Origin: Bemisia tabaci
Lineage: Eukaryota; Arthropoda; Insecta; Hemiptera; Aleyrodidae
Assembly (NCBI RefSeq): GCF_918797505.1
Contig: NC_092797.1
Span: forward strand, 30,021,372 to 30,085,371
DNA length: 64,000 nucleotides
Direction of reading: 5' to 3'
Shown: positions 10,002 through 19,990 of the stretch, in pieces
Layout of the letters: the number at the start of each line of letters is the position of its first letter
How positions within the stretch are numbered: position 1 is the first letter of the stretch
Position numbers and translations under genes: made by a program
Notes under the pieces: generated by a model
What the model saw: only the letters and a program-made list of their open reading frames with translations
Told to the model about the DNA's origin: nothing
The model's database searches: none

Positions 10002-10813
10002 GAGCGTCGCCGCTCCGCTTTGTGTTAGGCTCTAATATTTAATCTCGCGGAGTCAGCGTTTTTCAACTAATGATTTTGAAATGTTTGCACACTCTAAATG
10101 GATTATTCTCATTTTAATCGATGAAAAAAATATGTTTTCACGGAAAATATAATGTGAGTTTTGTAAATATTAAGGTAGTTCCGTATCAAACTTAATGATT
10201 TCCAAAGCACATGAATTTCTACACAATTTCTTATAGCCTTTTATAGCCAATGGCGATAAAGTGTAAAGCCCGGCGATAGGAACTATAGCCCGACTGTATA
10301 CTTTTTTATAGCTTCGTATAGCCCGGCTATCTGATTTGCTCCTCTTTCTACAGCCAGCTATATGATTTTCAATTGCCTTCTTTAGTCGGCTTTAAGAACT
10401 CCTATGGTATTTTGAAACGCAGCTCCTATCGTCAATTTTTACCAGGGATGATAAAAAAGAAAACGAATCAAGGACATTTAACATTGTGTTGGGATATGAG
10501 GCTTGTTTCATCATAAATAAATGTATGTTGCTGGCTTTACATGTGAGCAGTTGCTCTAAACTGGTATACATGCTACAAGAATGTGCTGTATTTGAGGTTT
10601 ACCGGAGGTAGGTGAAATCTCCATTGTCTGTGGCTCGTATGATGTCATGAACTCAGATTATTTAAGAATAAAAATTGAGTGCGATGATGTTTAATAATTT
10701 AGCGCTTTTTGTTTCAGAGACCAAATCCAACAGTGACTGCGTACAGGAGAGCACGCGAATTAAGATCTAAATACTCACGACAGAAGCATAAACTGCACCC
10801 TGTATATTTTATA

Positions 10814-11255
10814 TTAAAATCCTAGAATAAATTTAAAAAGAAATATTTGCATTGGAAATAGTTTTTTTCCCCTCGACTATATATATATTTTTCATTTTAA
10901 TATATCGATTAAATTTAATTTTGCGTATTTCAAAAATAGAATAAAAGGGTAATTGATTAAAGACGTGTCCATGGGTTAAAATTAATGAGATATAAGCGAA
11001 ATAATACTTTAAAATTCATCAATGGATTTTAATGTTAAAATCCTAGAATAAATTTAAAAAGAAATATTTTCATGGAAATAATTTTCTTTCCCTCGACTAT
11101 TTATATTTTGTTTACATTTTAATATTGATTTAATTTAATTTTGCGTATTTCAAAAATAGCATAAAAACGGTAATTGATCAAAGACGTGTTCATAGATTAA
11201 TATTTAGGAGATTTTGACGAAATAATACTCTAAAATTCATCCATGGGTATCATTT
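10814..11255. repeat. Tandem duplication, period 221 bp
   Basis: TTAAAATCCTAGAATAAATT starts at 10814 and again at 11035. The two units stay alignable through TTTTGCGTATTTCAAAAATAG and AAAATTCATC. Both are very AT-rich and non-coding. Divergence (roughly 15%) indicates an old duplication. Confidence 0.8.
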
Positions 11256-11571
11256 TACGTCTCAAAAATATTATTCGGCACGAGAGTATTCACGAGAATT
11301 CCGATACAAAAAATACTCTCGGTACTTCTCGGTACGCTTGTATACAATGTCCGATGCAGGCAATTTTCCGGACAGATGTTTTTCGGCTTTTGGTTTTCCG
11401 CGCGCAAGAGATCCCGGCGGTTAATTTTAACCGACAATTGCTATTTCGTGACTTTTATGATGACACCCTGAACAACCAAAACAGACTCTGAATTAATCTC
11501 ACACTCTTTTAAGTATACGGACTGGATTTCTTGCAAACTAAACATGCGTTTGAGTAAATGCAATATTTGAG

Positions 11572-11653
11572 GATTGGACTATGCATGTTAAAAGAACTAT
11601 GTCACATGCAAACCCTATGCACATAGTTCCTTTTAGCATGAATACGTCCAATT
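11572..11653. mobile_element. Short 82-bp foldback (MITE G)
   Basis: GATTGGACTATGCATGTTAAAAG pairs with CTTTTAGCATGAATACGTCCAATT, and the arms continue through GAACTATGT / ACATAGTTC to a short loop. The ends resemble family F (ATTGGACGTAT, GAACTATGTGCA), so this is probably a shorter relative. Confidence 0.65.
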
Positions 11654-12735
11654 ACTGCAAGATGCCAAGTATTTTCATTAAAAAATTGAACTGAAATCTC
11701 AATATTTTGTCATGATTACTCATGGATCGTGGGACGTTCTCTGCAAATCTTATTTCCCTGAAATGATATTTTTACCGTACTGAAATATTATTTTGACGCA
11801 TAAATAAAATCTAAATTGAAGAGCATGTGAAAGACTTTATTTGAGCAAAAGTTTGGTGGGGTGATAATCAAAGTGTCGCGAAAGCCCTGTTTTTTAATGA
11901 AATTTCAAATAATGTTCAAAGTGAAATCAGTAAGTATATCCATGCACGTGTGCATCTTATACATGCATTACATGCCTCAGTTTAAGACACTCAGAATTAT
12001 ACACCAAAACATCCCTAAATCCAAATTAGTGTCACTCTTTTTATTCGCACCACATTTCAATATTTTTGCTGTTCAAAATTGTGTAGCCGCTAGATTACTT
12101 TACGAAGCAACAGTTTCATTCATCATCTTGATAATCGGCTGGCCCCGAAACAGTCCCTTATTGTTTTTGGGAGCACGGGGGCTTTCCTTAAGTATAAAGG
12201 TAAAAGGCATACGCTAATACCATTATAGCCCATAATCTTCTCCTGTTCTTCGACCATAAGGCCTACGCGCGTTGAAGTGCCTCTCGGAGTTTCAGCTGGT
12301 CTTAATTCTTAGTTCACACTACTAGTGCTTGCACACTGGCAAAGGAATGCTTTTTTCACTAAGTCCACCACGATAGCTGAATTAATCGCTTCCCGTTACA
12401 ATGTTGTCAATGTTTCATGATACGAATGTTTAGAATAATTCCGCCAAAACTCGCACTTTGCTGGGCTTGCAAGATATTACTTGCGTGCAAAAAGGCACTA
12501 CACACCAGCGCATTTAGCAGACCTTAACTCCAACCGGATTTTGTGACTTGTGTTTTGTGATTAGGATCATCTGCAAAACCGAAGATCTTTACTACGATTC
12601 TGACCTCTGCTGAGGAGAAGAATTCCCAAGGGATAATTTAAAATCGTCAGACTTCTAATTCCCTTTGAGCAAGACTTGACGTTGGACTGGAGAGTTTAAG
12701 TGTTGTATTAGCAGATAGCAAGTGCATGCACTATT
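11654..12735. other. No feature recognised
   Basis: A 118-codon frame at 11861-12217 has no recognisable domain and is treated as chance. No paired repeats were found. Confidence 0.4.
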
Positions 12736-12987
12736 CTGCCATGCTAAGGGAGAACGCCGTAAGAGCCATCAGCTGCTGCCAAATTTCCTTCAACAAATGA
12801 CGAATTTTCAGGGAAGTTTAGGAATATTCCTCTCCCGATTTACAGGGAATTCCGATTGTATTTTAGTCTAGAAAGTTAGAAAATTTCAAGGAAAAATATT
12901 TATAACTTTTTCCAAAAATGAATATTTTCTGAAAGGAAGTTTGGCAACATTCGAATACTCATACGGCGTTTTTACTAAGCACGGCAG
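12736..12987. mobile_element. Family A MITE, copy 3
   Basis: Ends CTGCCATGCTAAGGGAGAAC..GCCGTA and TACGGCG..ACTAAGCACGGCAG, with subterminal CTGCCAAATTTCC and GTTTGGCAACATTC. The interior has diverged from the copies at 4.0 and 50.5 kb, with CTAGAAAGTTAGAAAATTTC in place of their landmark. Confidence 0.7.
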
Positions 12988-13806
12988 CTTTGCACTTGCA
13001 CAATTTCCTCGTAAATAGACGTGGATTTAAAGGTGTTTCTTACGGTACCTACGGAAACGCTTTCAAAACTTTGCACGTTCCTTCCTCTTAGTTGACTTAA
13101 ATTCGATTAACACGCAAGCAGCCCTCGTTTCCCACTTTGCAAACCACCCTCCCTCGCGGTCATTTAGTCACGTTTTCTTTCTGCCGGTCTCTTGTTTCCG
13201 TTTAATTATTGTCTCTTCTTTATTAACCTTGTCCAAGTTGCCTCCTCCCTATCATTGGGACAACGCTCTCATGTGCTGCTGAAAAGCTGTCAGCAATGCG
13301 TGTGTTTAAATAAAAGCCGACAAATAGTCAAAAATAATTCAGTTTGATTTTTCTATTGAATTTTCCTCCATTTATCGTTTTATTTATTGTATACTCATAT
13401 GCATGGCGTTAGGACAAGCACCTGAGACCTTGTTCCTTTTTTACTTTCTTAAATCCTGCTTAGTCTCCAAGTTTCATCTTCAACAGTTTTTCGGAACGAA
13501 TACGATTAAAAGAAAGAAAACGGTGGATTGACCCCACTCAAGACCCAGTCAAAAATCAGCAAATACCTTTTGTTCACAACTTAATACATCACTGAGGAAA
13601 CTACCTGTTGCGGTGAGAGAGTTATTTATATGCCGTGCAAAGTTTTACGCGTTAAGACAAAACATTTTTTTGGCGCGAAGGCTTTTTTTTTTTTGGTTGG
13701 GATAAGTAAAGCGATTTAAATGACATTAACCTTGCGCAAAAAAACTACAGTTAGGAAATACTAAAAAACAAAACTTTAAAATTGGCAATATCAATTGAAC
13801 TTCCAG
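12988..13806. other. No feature recognised
   Basis: Ordinary AT-rich spacer. A T-run of about 12 lies near 13,684. No credible coding or RNA signal. Confidence 0.4.
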
Positions 13807-14013
13807 CACTGGAAAAAAACCCACATTGGATCTTGAGTCCAGACTCTTAAAAACAACGACAATAAAAAATACTCTTGATTCTATCAAATTTAAGCTTCAA
13901 TCAATACCTCCTAATTTGAGCGGATTTCCTTTTGATTTAAGCTTAAATCTGATTGAATCAAGAGTCATTTTTCTTGTCAATATTTTCAAGAGTCTGGACT
14001 CTAGATCCAATGT

Positions 14014-14054
<41 letters not shown>

Positions 14055-14059
14055 CAGTG
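13807..14059. mobile_element. Family J MITE, copy 1
   Basis: Ends CACTGGAAAAAAAC and a poly-T run of more than 30 closing in TTTTCAGTG. Just inside, CATTGGATCTTGAGTCCAGA pairs with TCTGGACTCTAGATCCAATG. A second inner pair involves ACTCTTGATT..AATCAAGAGT. Copy 2 is at 62,271-62,497. The unusual terminal A/T run in this copy is longer than in copy 2 and is probably replication slippage. Confidence 0.8.
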
Positions 14060-14855
14060 AGACGAATATTTTATAATATAAAATAATTTGAGACAAAATT
14101 AACGTATCGAAAATATGAATACACATAATTAATCCATGCACGTGAATTGCAGAAGCATTGATTATAATTCAATTTTGTTTTGGATGAAATCTTGAAGAGA
14201 CGCAAAAAAGCGATAATGTTGTAAAATCTTGTCTTGTCATTATTATGGTCCAATTTTAGTTTGAAATTAAGCATTCAAGCTGTTCACAACATTAAACAAT
14301 TTTTTTTTTTTTTTTTTTAAAAAAAATAATAATTTACTGCTGTCAAAGGTAACAACTTTTTCCAATGTCAATTTCCGGATCTACTGAGGTTTTTGTGGGA
14401 CTTTGGCGGCTAGGTGTCGCCGAGTGTCATAAAGCGCCATGGAAGCGGCCTTTATGTGTGTAATTTTTGCATCCAAATAGCAGAAAAATGGAGAGTCTCT
14501 TTATTACTCTGTTCAAGCATCATAGAGCCGAGGCTGAAAGTGATGAAAAGGGCTGGTTATTCTCCATGCAATAACAATTGTTCTAGTGTCTTTGAACGCT
14601 GTTCGCGGTAGTCATGTCACAATAGGAGGGCAATTCGTTGACACAGTCCGGGCTTGATGGATAGCGGAAGGGAAGTTTACGTTCTCTTCTCTTTCCCACC
14701 TGCCTGTGGTGGCGAAGCAAATTAATCCTTTGAGAGTAGATGTATCGGCAATGCACCTCATCCAGAATACCGCATTCAAAACACAGGGCTGCCAGTTGTA
14801 TTGTCTGTTCCTCAATGTGAAATTTCACCAATTTCTACAGCAGCTGTGAAGGAAA
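14060..14855. other. No feature recognised
   Basis: Contains an 18-base T run then A run near 14,301-14,326 and overlapping short frames on both strands at 14,583-14,831, none recognisable. Confidence 0.4.
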
Positions 14856-15115
14856 TATCGACGGTGTAAGTCCGCACTCACATAACTCGGTTTGCGACAT
14901 CGCAGACTTCCTGTCATACTTTATTTTTTAAACGGAGAACTATTCAACGACAATGCTTTACAACTGCCGTGATTTTTCCTCTCCGTACGAAGAAAATTCT
15001 GTAAATACTTCAAGGAATGATGTCAATTTGCTCTCCTTTAAAAAAATAACATGGAGACGGAGATTTTCATACACCGCAAATGAGTTATGTGATTGCCGAC
15101 TTACACCGTCGATAT
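14856..15115 (+). mobile_element. Family P MITE, copy 1 (reference)
   Basis: Family P has termini ATATCGACGGTG and CACCGTCGATAT. Its left subterminal stretch contains GGTTTGCGACATCGCAGACT then TGTCATACTTTATTTTT. Its right subterminal stretch contains GGAGACGGAGATTTTCATAC then ACCGCAAATGAG. Length is about 260 bp, non-coding. I count seven copies in 64 kb, in both orientations. Strand is set by convention so that the GTCGCAGACTTCCTG side is on the left. Confidence 0.85.
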
Positions 15116-15318
15116 GTGTAAAACCTGTGTCTCGCACTATAAAAGTTTCTTCGTGGAATAAGGAAGGAAAAGTACAATTGGATTGCATTTTGCAAAAAGG
15201 ATCCAGGAGCATTGCAATGTTGCTAAGACTATGCAACTTCTTTTTTCTTGGAAAAAAAACCTGATTTTTCATTAAAGGTTTCTATTTTACTCGTTAAAAA
15301 CTGTGAATTTAAGACAAA

Positions 15319-15351
15319 AATATATATATATAAAGTCGCTTTATAACGCAC
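15319..15351. repeat. 33-bp direct repeat flanking RT fragment, left copy
   Basis: A (TA)6 run followed by AAGTCGCTTTATAACGCAC. It is identical to 15801-15833. The two copies bracket a 449-bp insert made almost entirely of RT coding sequence. Confidence 0.9.
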
Positions 15352-15835
15352 TCTGGCGTTCTACGACACCCAAACGCCACATATGCCTGTCTTCCCAGAG
15401 GTTATCGGGCAACTGACACCGCAACATCTCTTCGTCAACGCCCTGCCGCCAACCCTTTACAACTTGAGCTACAACGATCTGGTCATCGGCAAAGCATAGA
15501 GTATAAAGGGTCTGCCCATCAAGGAGTGGAACGCCCATTCCTGCAACCTTCTTTTTCCATTCCTCTAAAACGTGCTCTAGGTATACCTTAAATAGTGTTG
15601 GTGACAAACAACAGCCCTGTTTTAGCCCTTTTGTGACGAAAAAACCTCCGGACAACTCTCCACGACATTTAATTTTTGCTATCGTCCCGTTATAAAATGA
15701 TTTAATTGCCCCCACAAGTCCTTTGCTAAAACCCCTTTTTTCCAAGGCTTCCCAAAGCTTCACTAACGGCACGCTGTCATAAGCTTTCTGAAGATCCACA
15801 AATATATATATATAAAGTCGCTTTATAACGCACAA
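15352..15835 (-). pseudogene. Non-LTR retrotransposon reverse-transcriptase fragment
   Basis: The minus-strand frame encodes the palm of a LINE-type reverse transcriptase. Motif A is FVDLQKAYDSVPL, motif B is GLKQGCCLSPTLF and motif C is LCFADDQ, in that order over about 100 residues. The fingers region before motif A, the thumb and the endonuclease are missing, so it is an internal piece of about 150 codons; full LINE ORF2 proteins are roughly 900-1200. The frame is intact, implying a young insertion. The frame's apparent ATG at the 3' side lies in the flanking repeat and is not a biological start. Clade cannot be assigned by eye. Confidence 0.9.
15801..15833. repeat. 33-bp direct repeat flanking RT fragment, right copy
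   Basis: Identical to the left copy. The sequence beyond it (AAAAATTACC) belongs to MITE D, so one copy of the repeat may be original MITE sequence and the other a duplication made at insertion. A similar 12-base string, TAAAGTCGCTTT, occurs at about 29,134. Confidence 0.9.
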
Positions 15836-15955
15836 AAATTACCATGTAAATTTCATATTTTTTCACGATTACAGTAGTTTTATTGCAAAGGATGAAATTG
15901 CACAATCTTAGCATTATTGCAATGCTTCTGATTCCATTGTGCAAAATGCAATCCA

Positions 15956-17178
15956 TGTATTATTCATAAATGACATCTCAAATATGAAAACTAAAAACTT
16001 TCTTTTCGAGAAGTTTAGATAGGCATAGACATATATGTAGACGAGCCTTATGCTGAGGAGGTAACTGTGAACGAAGCCGTCGCCAAAATAGCGCTGGATA
16101 TAGAGATAGATATGGCTATAGAAATGGTAATATTGAAAAAAAAAAAAAAAAAAAAAAAAAACACGAACACAACCAGCTGTAGACTGGGCAGCAACCGTGG
16201 AAACAGAGAAAGTATTTTAAATTCGTAATACAATATTCAATCAAATTTTTCTTAAATCAGAAAAAGGAATATAATAAAATACCTAACAGGTACATAAATA
16301 ATACCTAAAAGTACCTAAACAATTTATCAAGATATCTAGTCACTGAAAAAATAAAATGTTCACAAATTTGTATTTCATAGTGACTAAGAAATTCAACAAG
16401 TATCTGTACAAAAACATGCTCTATATGTTGTCGCATAGCATCCACCTCGGATCTTTCATGGCCACATTTTGAACCACTCATGACAGTTCAAGGCGGGGTG
16501 CAATTTTCGGATATTTTTAGCAGCTATGATTTGTGTTTGAACCAAAATCTTTAACTTCAGGTTTTAGAAAAGTAAACAAAGGTTATTCATTTTTATTTTT
16601 TTTTAACCTGGAAAGAGGGAGCACCCTCAGTGAGCAGTATGATACTGACGTGCAAGTGGCCAAATTCAGCATTACACCATCAAGAATTGGTAAGTAAAGA
16701 ATTTAATGTAAACCGCAATATGACGAGAGAAACATAATAGATAACTCCCCCAAAAAAGTAATGGAAATCTTAAAATCGCACCAACAAAAAAATTAAGCTG
16801 TAGCAGAAAACGACGATAGTCATAGTTAATTCATTCAAGTCGACATTCTAGGTAAAGAACTTGACGCGAAGCATTTACTAAAAGGTGCAGTATGTACAAG
16901 CGGGATCGTTATTCCTGCGAAAAATAGTTTTCCGTAACCCGCCATACACTTTAGTGCACCGCTATAGTGGCCACAGAATAATAGCTCTCGCACCGATTCT
17001 ACATTCACGACTTATCAGTTATCAGCGATTGGGAATCCCACGTTTATTTTCTTGCTCTTTTCCTCTTTCCCCTACTTTCATCGTTGTCTCCGCGGTCAGG
17101 CCAGTCGGTGATAGCTGTATGCCTTCGAGGCTTCCCTCCGGTTCCACATCTTTTCCCCATTCTTCACCACACCGCAAT
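15956..17178. other. Spacer with a 26-base A run and a 54-bp conserved repeat
   Basis: A 26-base poly-A run lies at 16,136-16,161, preceded by an imperfect (GATATA)-like stretch. It could be a retroposon tail, but no body is recognised. The 54-bp repeat at 16,894 is listed separately. The 116-codon frame at 16,885-17,235 runs across both repeats and is not a gene. Confidence 0.4.
16894..16947. repeat. 54-bp micro-foldback repeat, copy 1
   Basis: Starts GTACAAGCGGGATCG and ends GTAACCCGCCATAC. It matches the reverse complement of 21,512-21,565 at 53 of 54 positions. The unit is itself weakly palindromic: GTAC..GCGGG at one end, CCCGC..TAC at the other, with GAAAAATAGTTTTC in the middle. Confidence 0.8.
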
Positions 17179-17335
17179 CGGTGGCGAGGCGTGATTAATC
17201 GATTATCGATATTTCTCCATTTGAAGCCATGGTAAAGAATCGATTATTGAGGTGTAAACACCCTGTCTATCGATCTTTTTCCATAGATTTATATGGGAGA
17301 TCAATCGATATATCATAAAGCACGTCACGCCACTG
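17179..17335. mobile_element. Family H hAT-like MITE, copy 1
   Basis: Ends GGTGGCGAGGCGTG and CACGTCACGCCACTG. The interior is built of ATCGATTATCGAT, CCATGGTAAAGAATCGATTA and AATCGATATATC. Left terminus is degenerate (CGGTGGCG instead of CAGTGGCG). Related copies are at 31.8 and 36.4 kb. No target duplication seen here. Confidence 0.75.
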
Positions 17336-18384
17336 ACTGTAACAGTGTTGAGAGGTGTAGTGAGCCACAACGTGGACATATTGGATGAGAAATGGATCCC
17401 TTGAAAATAAAAGTTAGGTTCATGCTTAAGCGCCCGCAGTAGGTCATCTACAGCCAAGGCCAAGCTATCAAATATTAATAGCATATGACTAGATTTTTTT
17501 TAGCTGTAACTCAAAATTTTCGCTCCTATTTTATTTTTTAAATAAATATTACAATGAAGGATGGGTGCCATTAAAGTCTGATTTGAAGTAACTTTAGCTG
17601 CTGAATCCGAAAATGGCCTTGATTTTAAATATTATGCACCGTTTTCCCAAAAAAATTGAATCAAAATTGAATTTCCCCACAAAAAACTCCATTTTTTTTA
17701 GAAACCCCATTTTGTGGGAAGATAATGGGTCAACGCAAAAAAACTAAGGTCAATTTTGAACTCAGCAATACAAATTACATAGAAGCTTGTCAACTATCTA
17801 GTCTACCATAAAGTCCACCGTGTTCCACCATTTTTTTCATTTTTGGAGACCTGTGTTTTTCTATGATCAGTGACTTTTAAGTGCCTACTATTCCTAAAAT
17901 ATGTAACTTACTGAGCTAATATGGGCGCTTATTAATGCTTTAGTGTCTAAACTACAAGAATACTATATGGTAGAACGGTCAAATCTGTCCACCACCCCCC
18001 TCCCCCAAGGGTGAGACTTACTTGTTTAAATCAAATCAAATGTTGCACGGTCTTAAAATGGTTCCAAATGCTAAAAAAACGCCAAAAGGATTTGGAAAAA
18101 AATTTAACGCGGCCCGCACAGCACCTACAGATCGTTATTTTTCCGAAATTTTTGGCATTTTAACCGTCTTTTTTTTTATAGTTTAGTTAGTGTCAAAGAT
18201 TTGACGCTAAATGTTAGCGCCAAACATGGAGATGGATTAATGGAGGTGTTGCATGTGTGAGGAATTTGCGATTTGACTATTGATTCTTATGTAAAAGTCC
18301 GTGAGAAACACGATGGTCCCACTGATTTTCTCTGAAATCAACTCCCAAGCTCCAAAAACGGTCTCAAAGTTGAGGCTGTAATGA
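17336..18384. other. No feature recognised
   Basis: AT-rich spacer with two short C-runs at about 17,993-18,005. No coding or paired-repeat signal. Confidence 0.4.
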
Positions 18385-18605
18385 TCCTGAGAGTCCACGT
18401 CCACGTAAAGACAAACTCTCCATGCAAAGATAGGGAACAAATATATTAGCAGGGTAACTGAAAGCACGGCAACCCTAAGGGTTGCCGTGCTTTCGTTGCT
18501 GCTCGTGCTTTTAGAATCCCCAAGTAAAGTGGCAGCCCTGACAATGTATTTGCTCCCTATCTTTGCATGGAGAGTTTGTCTTTACGTAGAGGTGGACTCT
18601 CAGGA
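18385..18605. repeat. Two-level hairpin: 59-bp outer arms, 16-bp inner arms
   Basis: 18,385-18,443 and 18,547-18,605 are inverted copies with three mismatches by eye; they share ACAAACTCTCCATGCAAAG. Between them lies a perfect palindrome at 18,461-18,493, AAAGCACGGCAACCCT, one spacer base, then its complement. No terminal motif typical of a MITE was identified. It could be a transposon centre or a local inverted duplication. Confidence 0.85.
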
Positions 18606-19363
18606 TAGCGTGGGATATTTATTCTGGATAATACTGTGATTTTCTTTTTTATTCAAACTTTTGGTGAAATTCTCAGGCAGATCATTATCATTTAAGTGTT
18701 TTTTAATGAGTATTTTTGAAAACAAGCAATGAAAGAGAAATTGTATTATTCTTCTTAAATTACCAAAAACTTGGGAGAAAAATTGGAATGGTGAAATTAG
18801 ACCTCTTTATTAGAAACAGTAATAGCTCATGCCTCTATGCTCATAATTTCAATGTGACTAACTTCATACCCTAGTATTCTATGCTGAACTTTTATTGAAA
18901 AACCTGAAAAATTTGGATAGGGTCTTCTACTACATGAATTCGTTGCTTATTTTGATCAAAACTAGCACTGAGCTTAATGCCAAAGCCTGAAATTCACTCC
19001 TGCTTGACTGACAAAACTTGTGTAACAATTACCACGATTTGAGTTTTCTACGAGCATTCCCTTCTCGGAGAGGGGTTCAGAAAAGTTTGGCAAAGCAGCA
19101 CAAGTTTACGCTATTTTCAGGTTCAAAGTTTATTAATCGTACTGAGTAAAAATTGTAAAATTGAACGTATTGAAGTGACCGACAGACTTCTAAAATTTAA
19201 GAAAACATAAAAAATTAAAGCCTTTAGAAGCATCCAAGCACCATTATTTCCATGAGAACCGCGTCAATGCTGTTGTTTACACGAGCTTAAGACGTGGGTC
19301 TAAAAATCCATCCTAAAAAATAATCAGACAAGAACCTGAAAAAATAAGAAATAACGAGTATCA

Positions 19364-19990
19364 ACACAGCCGACGACAAGGAAGACGTATTCGGGCCTCT
19401 TTTTTAACTTTTCTCCCGAATCGGAGCGACACCTCATTGGCAGCATACAGCAGAGCATTGAGAACTCACGCTTCGCGTCATCGCGCCTTCAATTTTTCAG
19501 ATGCAGCACGGACGTCCATCAAGGACGAATAGTTGTATCTCTGCGCCGTCGTAAACGCGCATCCTTTCCCTCCCCCCCTATCCATATTGTGTTTTTTTCC
19601 GTTTGTCTCATTCGTAATGGTGCTTCAAGCACTACGTGAATATAACACAGCCGAAGGTAGGAGAGATGTGTTCGGGCCACTTTTTAAACTTCCCTTCCGA
19701 ATCTGAGCGACACTTCATCGGCAGAATATAGCACAGCATTGAGAACTCACGTTTCGCGCCATCGCGCCTTCAATTTTTCAGACGCAGCACGGACGTCCTT
19801 CAAGCACGAATAGTTGTATCTCTGCGCCGTCGTTAACGCGCATCCTTTTTCTCCCTCTATTTCCATGTTGTGTTTGTTTCCGTTTGTCTTATTTGTAATG
19901 TTGCTTAAACTAGAGCGGGGTATTGCGAGTTCACGACTCACGCCATTGCGTCTTACATTTTTCATGTGCAATCCGTCTTGCGAGAATAGT
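19364..19990. repeat. Tandem repeat, period about 281 bp, 2.3 copies
   Basis: ACACAGCCGA starts at 19,364 and 19,645. The units share CGAATAGTTGTATCTCTGCG, GCACGGACGTCC and TTTCCGTTTGTCT. A truncated third unit is visible at about 19,910-20,010 (GAGTTCACGACTCACGCC, GCGAGAATAGTTGTATTG). Divergence increases toward the third unit. No open frame is conserved between units. Confidence 0.8.

Larger units (their letters stand above)
9367..10452. mobile_element. 1.1-kb element with internal GCCGGCT repeats
   Basis: Termini ATCATCCCTGGTGAAAATTG (9367) and CAATTTTTACCAGGGATGAT (ending 10452) are inverted repeats. They continue inward to TCCAAAATACTATA / TATGGTATTTTGA. Both subterminal regions carry dispersed copies of a short motif around TATAGCCGGCTGTA: about five at 9557-9635 and about eight at 10227-10395, mostly in opposite senses. 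Such subterminal motif arrays are common in transposase-bound MITE ends (known of the class; function here inferred). The centre holds a GC-rich stretch and a strong palindrome. A retroposon sits in the left arm. Confidence 0.7.
15178..15955. mobile_element. MITE D, split by the reverse-transcriptase fragment
   Basis: TTGGATTGCATTTTGCAAAAAG at the left pairs with GTGCAAAATGCAATCCAT at the right. Inside them GCATTGCAATGTTGCTAAGA pairs with TCTTAGCATTATTGCAATGC. The intact arms are about 70 bp. Without the internal RT segment plus one direct-repeat copy (about 482 bp), the element would be about 295 bp. The terminal GGATTGCATTTTGCA resembles family C and the 61.7-kb element, suggesting a wider superfamily. 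Confidence 0.75.

Noticed and set aside
11273..11284. ATTCGGCACGAG, matching a common cDNA library adaptor
   Set aside because: A 12-base match without any vector or insert boundary. The surrounding sequence is continuous genomic-looking DNA, so coincidence is more likely than contamination.
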